Positions 1 to 6,595 of a stretch of 33,083 nt of DNA are shown in pieces (the stretch's first letter is position 1; every line of letters starts with the position of its first letter). A program made the position numbers and the translations under genes. The notes under the pieces were generated by a model. The model worked only from the letters and a program-made list of their open reading frames with translations. It did no database searches and had not been told where the DNA came from. Source of the DNA: UBA4064 sp050179135 (lineage in GTDB: Bacteria; Desulfobacterota; Desulfobacteria; Desulfobacterales; Desulfatirhabdiaceae); NCBI GenBank assembly GCA_050179135.1, contig JBFXFK010000041.1, positions 1 through 33,083 of the forward strand, read 5' to 3'.

Positions 1-1
1 C

Positions 2-142
2 CGCAGAGGTCATGCTCTTCCTGAGAAGTACGTTGCTTTGCGGCAGATGGAACAATATGGTAAAGAACCTGTTCAGACTAAACCGGAACGGCATATTACT
101 TTGCCACTAAATGGGATTGCACCCGGTAGATCATCATATTGA
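2..142 (+). CDS. C-terminal end of an unrecognised protein (5' end outside window)
   Basis: An open frame runs in from the window edge and stops with TGA, giving about 46 residues rich in charged and polar amino acids (ending G-R-S-S-Y). I recognise no domain or motif. It is called only because the frame is open from the edge and the following 140 bases are AT-rich and non-coding in appearance, as expected after a gene end. It could be a chance frame. Confidence 0.3.
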   Translation, partial: RRGHALPEKYVALRQMEQYGKEPVQTKPERHITLPLNGIAPGRSSY

Positions 143-345
143 ATTTCTCCTGAATCTTGCCGCCAAAATTTAATGATAACAATATATTAAAATAGTATTA
201 AAACTTAACATTAAAAAAGACAAAAATCAACATAAAAAGACGGGTATCAGGATAATGCTTTGAAATTGAAGGAGATATGAAAGATGATGAATGCTAACAA
301 AAGATTCAAAGTTAGCATTCACAAGAGGCGACAAATGGTAATTGA
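143..345. other. AT-rich intergenic region with a possible short leader ORF
   Basis: The stretch from about 165 to 240 is very AT-rich with A and T runs. At 284-382 there is a plus-strand 32-codon frame (ATG ATG AAT GCT...) preceded by a good Shine-Dalgarno sequence (aaggagat, 268-275, spacing about 8). Its end runs antisense into the convergent gene at 346. The product is basic and matches nothing I know. A perfect 11-bp inverted repeat lies just inside its start. It may be a leader peptide, the start of a lost gene, or chance. Confidence 0.3.
288..321. repeat. 11-bp perfect inverted repeat (hairpin)
   Basis: The arms 288-298 and 311-321 are perfectly complementary (TGAATGCTAAC and its reverse complement) around a 12-nt loop. 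It sits between convergent frames, just past the stop of the minus-strand gene at 346. Neither strand has a T-run directly after the stem, so a classical intrinsic terminator is not supported. A hairpin with transcript-end or translational function is possible. Confidence 0.5.
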
Positions 346-813
346 TTACTTCGTTACCCGTTTCCAGGTATGCCAGATATGACCGGATTCGGCTTTTGTT
401 TGGAATTTCTTGGGGGTTTCTTTACCTGCGGGGTCAAAGCAGATTTTGTACTGATCCGGCCCATCAAATTCATATATTGAGATAACGGTGGCACCAGCAT
501 TCGGGCCGGTAGAACGAACCCAGTGCATTTCCTTCGGGGTCTTGGCTGTGTCGAATTTCTTTATTGTGGCGATGATTTTTTCCTTGTGCTGATGCGGTGT
601 GATAACTTCAACGTTATTCCCGACAAAGGTAATTTTGCTTTGTTTCATATGGTCGTCATGAACTTTTTTTCCATCCATTTCTGCTGAAACCATTACCCAG
701 GTGCCCTGAAACTTTTGCAGTTCACTGTCCTCCTGTGATTGTGCCGGCGCTATTGACCATACAAAACAAACCATGAACAACACGATTGCCATACCAATAA
801 TTTTCTGACGCAT
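346..813 (-). CDS. TIGR03067-family exported protein
   Basis: The 155-residue product has an N-terminal signal peptide (MRQKII, a hydrophobic core, then APAQS) followed by a domain that matches my memory of TIGR03067: L/FQGTW near the start, V.AE.DGK, an internal Y-E-F-DG...YKICFDPAGK segment and a C-terminal W-K-R. The family is best known from Planctomycetes, where it is widespread and of unknown function. I chose the ATG at 811-813 because it begins the signal peptide, has an AAAGGA sequence upstream and avoids overlap with the PAS gene; a longer frame runs to 870. Probably periplasmic or secreted. It follows the PAS gene by about 40 bp on the same strand and may be co-transcribed. No catalytic residues are known to me. 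Confidence 0.7.
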   Translation of the reverse strand: MRQKIIGMAIVLFMVCFVWSIAPAQSQEDSELQKFQGTWVMVSAEMDGKKVHDDHMKQSKITFVGNNVEVITPHQHKEKIIATIKKFDTAKTPKEMHWVRSTGPNAGATVISIYEFDGPDQYKICFDPAGKETPKKFQTKAESGHIWHTWKRVTK

Positions 814-853
814 AATGATACCATCCTTTCTGTTCATTTTTCTTGTGGAAATG

Positions 854-1201
854 TTACCGTTTGACAACAAAGCTCTGAAGGATTCCGATTAATTCACCAT
901 CAATCCTGAATGGAGAAATGGTTACAGCCAGTGTTTTTCCATTCCTGTTGGATTCATAATAGTATTCTTGACGTTTCCCATCTTTGATTTCAGACAGTAT
1001 CACATCGATTTTCTCAATACTGGATTGTTTCTTATGACAAAACCTGATGTCTTTGCCTATGAATTCCGGATTTCGCTCGACCACCTTGGAGCTGTATTCA
1101 TTATAATATAGGATTCGTCCGTCCAGATCGGTAAGGGTGATTCCAACGGGTATGTTATCCAGAATGGCTTTCCAGTTTGATGCAGCAAATTCTCCAATCA
1201 T
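854..1201 (-). CDS. Single-domain PAS protein (DUF438-type PAS)
   Basis: This 115-residue protein is one PAS domain and nothing else: ILDNIPVGITLTDLDGRILYYN at the start, then IGKDIRFCHKKQS and a final beta-hairpin with SPFRIDGELIGI. The motif GKD-R-x-CH-x-x-x-S resembles the PAS domain found at the end of DUF438 proteins, often next to hemerythrin-like regions, where the CH motif is conserved. Here no partner domain is attached, so it would have to act in trans. It has a strong Shine-Dalgarno sequence (AAGGAG) before the ATG at 1199-1201. No transmembrane segment is seen. The ligand (heme, flavin or none) cannot be told from sequence. Confidence 0.75.
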   Translation of the reverse strand: MIGEFAASNWKAILDNIPVGITLTDLDGRILYYNEYSSKVVERNPEFIGKDIRFCHKKQSSIEKIDVILSEIKDGKRQEYYYESNRNGKTLAVTISPFRIDGELIGILQSFVVKR

Positions 1202-1299
1202 ATAAATCTCCTTTCTTTTTCTGGATCATTCTAACAAAAAAATATGGTTCTGGCACTGGAATATTATCCAGCGCCAGGGTTAACCAATCTTTGCAAAAG

Positions 1300-2022
1300 C
1301 TATTTCTTTCCCAATATTTCTTCCAGGAATGGTGATATTTTCACCGCTCTTCCCAGATAGGATGTTGAATACGACAGGTACAGGAGTTTCATGGCTCTCG
1401 ATACCCCACAAAAAGCGACTCTGCCTTCTTCCTCGACATCTCCCTGACAGTTTGGCAAAATCCCATCCACAAACCCAATGACAAATACGATAGGGAACTC
1501 CAGCCCTTTGGCTTTATGGATGGTCATCAGCGATATCCCGTCTTCAGATTTCCGGTTCAATTCCTTGAACGAATCGGCATAGTTCAGCAATGCTGGAATC
1601 GTCTGATACTTTGATGCCGTCATCTGTAACTGGTTGATATTGGCAATCAGGTTGTCGTCTGGCCTTTGGATATCATCCTCGGTGATCCAGTTGTCGTAAT
1701 CCAGTGCTTCGCGGATCATCAGGATCATTTCCGCCGGTTCGGTAATGTCTTTTCTCTTGATCAGGGAGTCGATCAGTTGCGTGAACTCCCTGATGTTTTT
1801 TCGAAGATAGGGCACATCGACCGGCATCTTTTTTAACACCTGATACAGATTCCCCTGATTATCGGCATATTCCTCAAGCTGGTTGATGAACCTTTTGCCG
1901 ATATATCGATTGGGTATGTTCAATATTCCCTTGAGTGCGTCGTCACCTTCCGGCGAATCCGGGTCCTGGATCAGTCTCAGGTAAGTATGGCATGAAATGT
2001 CCTGTAATGCCTTTGTAGGCAA
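1300..2022 (-). pseudogene. UvrD/PcrA-type helicase, C-terminal remnant
   Basis: The frame encodes 240 residues matching only the 2B/2A part of UvrD/Rep/PcrA helicases: TYLRLIQDP at the very start, IPNRYIGK, motif V as SLMTIHKAKGLEFPIVFV, and motif VI degenerated to EEEGRVAFCGVSRAMKLLYL (usual core ERRL.YV..TRA). The first half of a UvrD protein, with the Walker A and B motifs and domain 1B, is absent, and the frame is closed upstream by a TGA at 2023-2025. The only start is a TTG with no convincing ribosome site. Without motifs I-III it cannot hydrolyse ATP. I read it as a 5'-truncated remnant; a standalone regulatory fragment is less likely. Confidence 0.8.
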
Positions 2023-2043
2023 TCATTCAACCGACATTTGTGA

Positions 2044-2430
2044 TCATAGAGAATTCTCTTTCACCTTATGAGTTTCCAGAAAAGCACATAACGATTCCGG
2101 AGAATCAGCATTTTCATAAATTTCACGCTTGGTTTTGCTAATCGCCCAGAAGTTTAAGGTGCGCAGACAGATGCTTTGTTCCGCCTTCGATACCGATTGG
2201 AAATCATACAGGCCATATTTTTTATAAATCGGATCCAGATCCACCAGAGCAGCGGCGATCTCCGGAAACTTTCTATTATTAATTTCGATATTGCGGAGTG
2301 AATATGGCAGCAAAATGGACCCGTAAATTGCAGCAGCCAGCCATTTGGAGCTATCGAACCCCAAATGGTTGAACAAACCATTTTTCGCAAGAAAACACAG
2401 CAAGGCGACGATTTCCAAACGACTGGTTCC
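2044..2430 (-). pseudogene. Hypothetical protein fragment, 5' end lost at the tRNA-Leu fragment
   Basis: An open frame ending with TAG at 2044-2046 gives about 125 residues of soluble-looking protein (IYKKYGLYDFQSVSKAEQS, then a C-terminal ESLCAFLETHKVKENSL). I recognise no family. The frame stays open upstream only through the antisense of the tRNA fragment, which is an artefact, and no start codon with a ribosome site is visible before it. The simplest reading is a gene cut off at its 5' end by the event that placed the tRNA fragment here, leaving the C-terminal portion. It lies just upstream of the truncated helicase, so both belong to the same eroded block. Confidence 0.35.
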
Positions 2431-2490
2431 GAGGATATGTAATCCTCCGCCCGCAAGGGCATGTCGGTTCGATTCCGACCTCCGGCACCA
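2431..2490 (+). tRNA. tRNA-Leu 3'-terminal fragment (not a complete tRNA), probable att site
   Basis: The 3' half of a class II tRNA is clear: a variable arm GCCC-GCAA-GGGC (2449-2460), a T-arm GTCGG-TTCGATT-CCGAC (2463-2479), an acceptor 3' strand CTCCGGC (2480-2486), discriminator A and encoded CCA (2488-2490). The long variable arm with A73 points to tRNA-Leu. An anticodon-arm-like hairpin is present (GAGGA/TCCTC, 2431-2447), but position 33 of its loop is not T. No matching GCCGGAG acceptor 5' strand or D-arm lies upstream. Such 3' fragments are typical of integration sites of elements that use tRNA genes. The intact tRNA would lie outside the window. Confidence 0.8.
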
Positions 2491-2500
2491 CAATAAAATC

Positions 2501-2535
2501 AGAGACCTGGCCAGCAATGGCGGGTCTCTTTTTTT
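2501..2535. terminator. Intrinsic terminator downstream of the tRNA-Leu fragment
   Basis: A hairpin with outer stem AGAGACC/GGTCTCT and inner stem GCCA/TGGC around GCAA is followed by seven or more T residues on the plus strand. This is the expected terminator of a tRNA operon and is retained behind the fragment. On the minus strand it is followed by ATTTTATT, so it could also stop transcription from the large sensor kinase gene that ends at 2663. Confidence 0.8.
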
Positions 2536-2662
2536 GGGGGCCTCATTGACCGATTGTGCCCGAAACTGTGCCCATCAGATTTTTCAGGTATTCTATGGTG
2601 GTCCCCAAATTTCGGACAATGGTTTAAGAGCAATACCCGTGAATGAATGCCATAGGACGAAA

Positions 2663-5600
2663 TTAAAATGGTTCCGGTTTGCACCCATCCAGAACGTTTC
2701 TGACCATTTTGGCCATGTCTCCGGTTGCCACGGGCTTCATCAGAAAACCTTTTATGCCGATAGACTTGGCAAGCTGCTCATACGTTTCATCGCTGAAACC
2801 GGTGCAAATAATGATTGGAATGGCCGGTTTGACCGACATCAATTCCCGGGCTAGCTGGTCTCCGGTCATATTCGGCATGCTTCTGTCGCTGATGACCAGA
2901 TCAAAATTAAGGGGATTTGCCTTGAAAGCAGCCAACGCCTCCGGGCTGCTCGTTCGGGCCGTCACCTGATATCCCAGCCGTTCCAGCATCATCTGTTCCA
3001 TGGACACGATCGGCTCTTCGTCATCGACCAGCAGAATTCTTTCCGTTCCTGTTGGATATTTTATGGTGGTGGTGACTGCCAGGATGTCTTTGGCATCTTC
3101 CAGAATCGGCAGATACACATCAAATTCAGTTCCTTTCCCGACCGTGCTGTGAACCCGAATCTCCCCGCCGTGTTCCTTCACAATGCCATGCACCACAGAA
3201 AGACCCAGTCCGGTGCCTTTTCCCTGTTCCTTGGTGGTGAAATAGGGGTCGAATATTTTATGGATCAGGGTCGGGTCAATTCCGGTTCCGGTATCGGAAA
3301 TGGAAATACAAGCGTATCTGCCGGATGGCATGGATTGGTTGCTGAAACCATCGTTTGAAAACAGGGTTTCTTTCAGCCCGACCCGAATCGATCCGCCCGT
3401 CTTTTCCACGGCATGATAGGCATTGATGATCAGATTCATGGCAATCTGGTGAATCTGAGTGGAATCTCCCGAGACCAGGCCGCAATCCACATCGGAATTG
3501 CTGATGATTTCAATATTCATCGGTATGGTTGTCCGGGCCAGTTTCAGAACCTCTTTCAGGATGGACTGAATCCGGATAGGCAGTTTCTGGGGATTCAACT
3601 GGCGGCTGAAAGCCAGAATCTGTTTGACCAGATCACTGCCCCGCTGTGCGGATTTATGAATTTGTTTTATTTTTCGATGCGCCGGGTTGTCCGGTGTAAT
3701 CTCGTCCAGCAGTATTTCGGAAAACCCGATGATCGGGAACAGGATATTGTTCAGATCGTGGGCGATGCCGCCGGCAAGAGAACCGATGGACTCAATTTTT
3801 TGCGCCTGCTGAAGCTGGGTTTCCAGTTTGACCTTCTCTTCTTCGGCTTGCTTGCGGTCGGTCAGGTCTATCAGCGTTCCCTCATAATGTCTGATCGAGC
3901 CCGTATCGTTTTTGATCGCTCTGGCATTGAGGGCAACCCAGATGACTGTGCCATCCTTTCTGATCAGACGTGTTTCGAAGTTTCTGATTATCCCCTCTGT
4001 CTCCAGGATTGACTGGAAGATTTTCCTGTCCCCCGGGTCTGCATAATGCTGCCGGCCGATATTGGTGATGGTCTCCATCAGTTCTTCCGGGGTGTCATAG
4101 CCCAGAAGACGGGCAAGAAATGGATTGGCGGAAAGAAATTGACCATCGGGCGATGTCTGAAATATCCCCTCCACAGAATTTTCAAACAGCAGGCGGTATT
4201 TTTCTTCACTTTCCCGCAATAATTCCGAGGCGTGTTTGCGTTTTGTAATATCGATAAAGGTTACGACAACCGAATGTAATCGATGGGCTGCATCAAACTC
4301 CGGATAAGCGTTTACCAAACCCCATTTGCGATCACCCGCGGCATTCACCCCGACGACATACTCTGAAATCGGTTGCAATGAATCCAGAACCCGGTTGACT
4401 GGATATTCCGCGGATGGCATCGAAGAACCATCTTCTCGAAAAAATTGCCATTCGGGATCAAATGCCGTAGCGCCCTGAATTTGGCAATTGAACAGGCCCA
4501 AAATGCGCAATGCCTCTGTATTGCAGAACCGAATCGATGTATCCGGCATATGGACGACAATACCGATCTGTAGATGCTGAAGCAGTCTTCGATGCTGTTC
4601 TTCACTTTTGACCAGCTCTTCCTCGGCTTTCTTTCTGTTGGTGATGTCCCGCAATGCGGTTACCCGAACCAACCGCTGCTGATAGTGCATCATTTTCCCC
4701 TGTATTTCAGCATAAAAGGTGCTGCCGTCTTTTCGCAATGCGCTGATTTCATAGGGCTCTTCATATCCGGACAGGATGTTGTCCATCACGGTTTGCCGAT
4801 CTTCCGGGACAATCCAGTCTGTACCCGGTCTTCCGATTGCTTCTGACAGGGCGTAACCAAACAGTTTCTCGGCGGTCTTGTTCTGGCCGAAACAGATCCC
4901 TTTTTCTGAAAGAAATATCGCTTCAAAGGTCGCTTCGGACAGGGCCCGAAATTGCTCCTCACTCTCCAGCAAGGCTTTCTCGGCCTGTTTTCGCTTGGTG
5001 ATATCCCGGCTGATCTCGGCCTCGTAGCGTTTTTGCGCCGTGATATCATTGATGCTTGAAAAAATACATTGCTCATTATTGAAAACAATAATTTTTGCCG
5101 AGAATATGCAGGTGATGATTTCAGCATTTTTTTTTCGAAACCGCATCTCCCTGGCTGAAACAGAACCATGCGCCAAAAGGTCGGAAATCACGCTGTTTCG
5201 ATCATTTTCATCCGCCCATAACTGTAGTCCGATTGAAGATGTGGCAATTGCCTCATCTCTGGAATAACCGGTTATCCACGTAAATGCATCATTGACGTCG
5301 ATAAAGCGGCCATCATGGGGATGCGTAATGATGATGGCATAGGGTGAGGTTTGGAACGCCAGGAAAAATTTGGTTTCACTTTGCCGCAGCAGGCGTTCTG
5401 TCTTTTTTTGTCGGACAATGGATGTCAACAGAAACCCGATAATGGCCATCAACAGACAAAATGAAGCAATTCCGGTGATGACAACCCGTTTATTTCGATA
5501 ATAAAACGATTCCGGTTGATTGACGATCAGGCTGTTTTCCGGCAATGCATCCATTGCAATGGAAAACCGTTGGAGCTGAGCATAATCGAACATGTAGCGG

Positions 5601-6508
5601 TTGGGACTTTTATCAAGTACAGGAATGTTTTCAATGGGTTCTCCGTTTAATATACGAAGCGCGATGTGTGCGGCGGCTTCCCCCTGGGACTGGCTGCTGA
5701 CCAGCTTTCCGCCCAATGCGCCTTTCCCGAGAGAAAAATCCCAAAAATTCAGTACAGGAACGGTTGACGCCCGGGATATCATCTGAAGGGATTGGGTGAT
5801 CGGCATAACCTTCCCGTCATCACCCAGGACTGCCGACAGAAATATGACCAGATCATCTTTTTTCAGTGCAGCAGCCTGGTGAACGATACGGGAAATTGGA
5901 TCGTTTTCAAACAACTGGATTTTCAGGGAAAGATTGTTTTCCGTTACAGCCCGGTTGAGCAACGAGACATTTTCATAATAGGTGGTATTCCAGGACCCAA
6001 AGACAAGCAGATTTCGGATATGCGGCATGAACCGAATAGTTGTTTTCAACGTTTCAGCGATATCGATGTTTTCCGCGACACCGGTATAGCGGCGCTGATT
6101 TTGAAGCATGTCGGTGCTGTAATTATTGATTCCCATAAAAACAACCGGGACCTGTCCAAATACCTGATCCCGATAATTCAGCATGAAATTCAATGCATTG
6201 TTATCCGATACCAAAATGATGTCAAAAGGCGTGTTCCGATATTTGTTTTGCAGGTAATTCAACAGGACAACCTGAAAAGACGGATAGGGGGCTCTCAAAA
6301 CATCCATATATTCATGATAAACGGCCATTTCGGCGTTTGCGTTCAACAGGGTTCGGTCGATTGCCGCATCCATGTTTTTCTGCCATTCATAGGAAGGGTC
6401 ATAAGAGTGAAGGCATAGAATTTTTTGCCGGTTTTGTGCGGCTGTCGTCGTTGAAGCGATAAGCAGGATAATCAGGAATGTGCAGCCAATTGATTTGACA
6501 AGATTCAT
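2663..6508 (-). CDS. Hybrid sensor histidine kinase with periplasmic substrate-binding domain
   Basis: A 1281-residue membrane kinase. Order: signal peptide (1-24), an ABC-type periplasmic substrate-binding-like sensor domain (about 27-330; starts ILCLHSYDPSYEWQ), one transmembrane helix (about 343-366), four PAS domains (about 376-495, 515-630, 640-760, 770-890, each ending in a D-I/L-T-x-R/Q-K linker), a kinase core with the H-box GGIAHDLNN (His917), HATPase (FDPYFTTKEQGKGTGLGLS) and a C-terminal receiver domain (phospho-acceptor Asp1208 in ISDRSMP). The architecture predicts sensing of a small periplasmic ligand, with output through phosphotransfer from the attached receiver to an unknown partner. 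The start is preceded by GGTGA 6 nt away. It lies 87 bp after the RsbW-acyl-CoA-synthetase fusion on the same strand and may share its transcript. Confidence 0.9.
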   Translation of the reverse strand: MNLVKSIGCTFLIILLIASTTTAAQNRQKILCLHSYDPSYEWQKNMDAAIDRTLLNANAEMAVYHEYMDVLRAPYPSFQVVLLNYLQNKYRNTPFDIILVSDNNALNFMLNYRDQVFGQVPVVFMGINNYSTDMLQNQRRYTGVAENIDIAETLKTTIRFMPHIRNLLVFGSWNTTYYENVSLLNRAVTENNLSLKIQLFENDPISRIVHQAAALKKDDLVIFLSAVLGDDGKVMPITQSLQMISRASTVPVLNFWDFSLGKGALGGKLVSSQSQGEAAAHIALRILNGEPIENIPVLDKSPNRYMFDYAQLQRFSIAMDALPENSLIVNQPESFYYRNKRVVITGIASFCLLMAIIGFLLTSIVRQKKTERLLRQSETKFFLAFQTSPYAIIITHPHDGRFIDVNDAFTWITGYSRDEAIATSSIGLQLWADENDRNSVISDLLAHGSVSAREMRFRKKNAEIITCIFSAKIIVFNNEQCIFSSINDITAQKRYEAEISRDITKRKQAEKALLESEEQFRALSEATFEAIFLSEKGICFGQNKTAEKLFGYALSEAIGRPGTDWIVPEDRQTVMDNILSGYEEPYEISALRKDGSTFYAEIQGKMMHYQQRLVRVTALRDITNRKKAEEELVKSEEQHRRLLQHLQIGIVVHMPDTSIRFCNTEALRILGLFNCQIQGATAFDPEWQFFREDGSSMPSAEYPVNRVLDSLQPISEYVVGVNAAGDRKWGLVNAYPEFDAAHRLHSVVVTFIDITKRKHASELLRESEEKYRLLFENSVEGIFQTSPDGQFLSANPFLARLLGYDTPEELMETITNIGRQHYADPGDRKIFQSILETEGIIRNFETRLIRKDGTVIWVALNARAIKNDTGSIRHYEGTLIDLTDRKQAEEEKVKLETQLQQAQKIESIGSLAGGIAHDLNNILFPIIGFSEILLDEITPDNPAHRKIKQIHKSAQRGSDLVKQILAFSRQLNPQKLPIRIQSILKEVLKLARTTIPMNIEIISNSDVDCGLVSGDSTQIHQIAMNLIINAYHAVEKTGGSIRVGLKETLFSNDGFSNQSMPSGRYACISISDTGTGIDPTLIHKIFDPYFTTKEQGKGTGLGLSVVHGIVKEHGGEIRVHSTVGKGTEFDVYLPILEDAKDILAVTTTIKYPTGTERILLVDDEEPIVSMEQMMLERLGYQVTARTSSPEALAAFKANPLNFDLVISDRSMPNMTGDQLARELMSVKPAIPIIICTGFSDETYEQLAKSIGIKGFLMKPVATGDMAKMVRNVLDGCKPEPF

Positions 6509-6595
6509 TTTTCACCCAAAAAACCGCATTTGAATTTTCGGATAATCCGGATACCCGGATTTTGAATGGCGTTTCAGAAATAAAAGCGTTACCGA

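Noticed and set aside
2431..2490. A complete, functional tRNA-Leu
   Set aside because: No acceptor 5' strand pairing with CTCCGGC, no D-arm, and the would-be anticodon loop lacks T at position 33.
2431..2517. A protein N-terminus reading CRRSESNRHALAGGG on the minus strand
   Set aside because: This is the antisense translation of the tRNA-Leu 3' fragment, a well-known annotation artefact, not part of a gene.
2551..2620. A possible integrase C-terminus on the minus strand (IEYLKNLMGTVSGTIGQ) beside the tRNA fragment
   Set aside because: No integrase motif or catalytic Tyr is visible, and it lies on the terminator side, which should be host DNA if the tRNA fragment is the far attachment site.
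6544..6561. A terminator between the RsbW-fusion and the hybrid kinase genes
   Set aside because: The hairpin (AATCCGG/CCGGATT) is short and not followed by a T-run on the minus strand.
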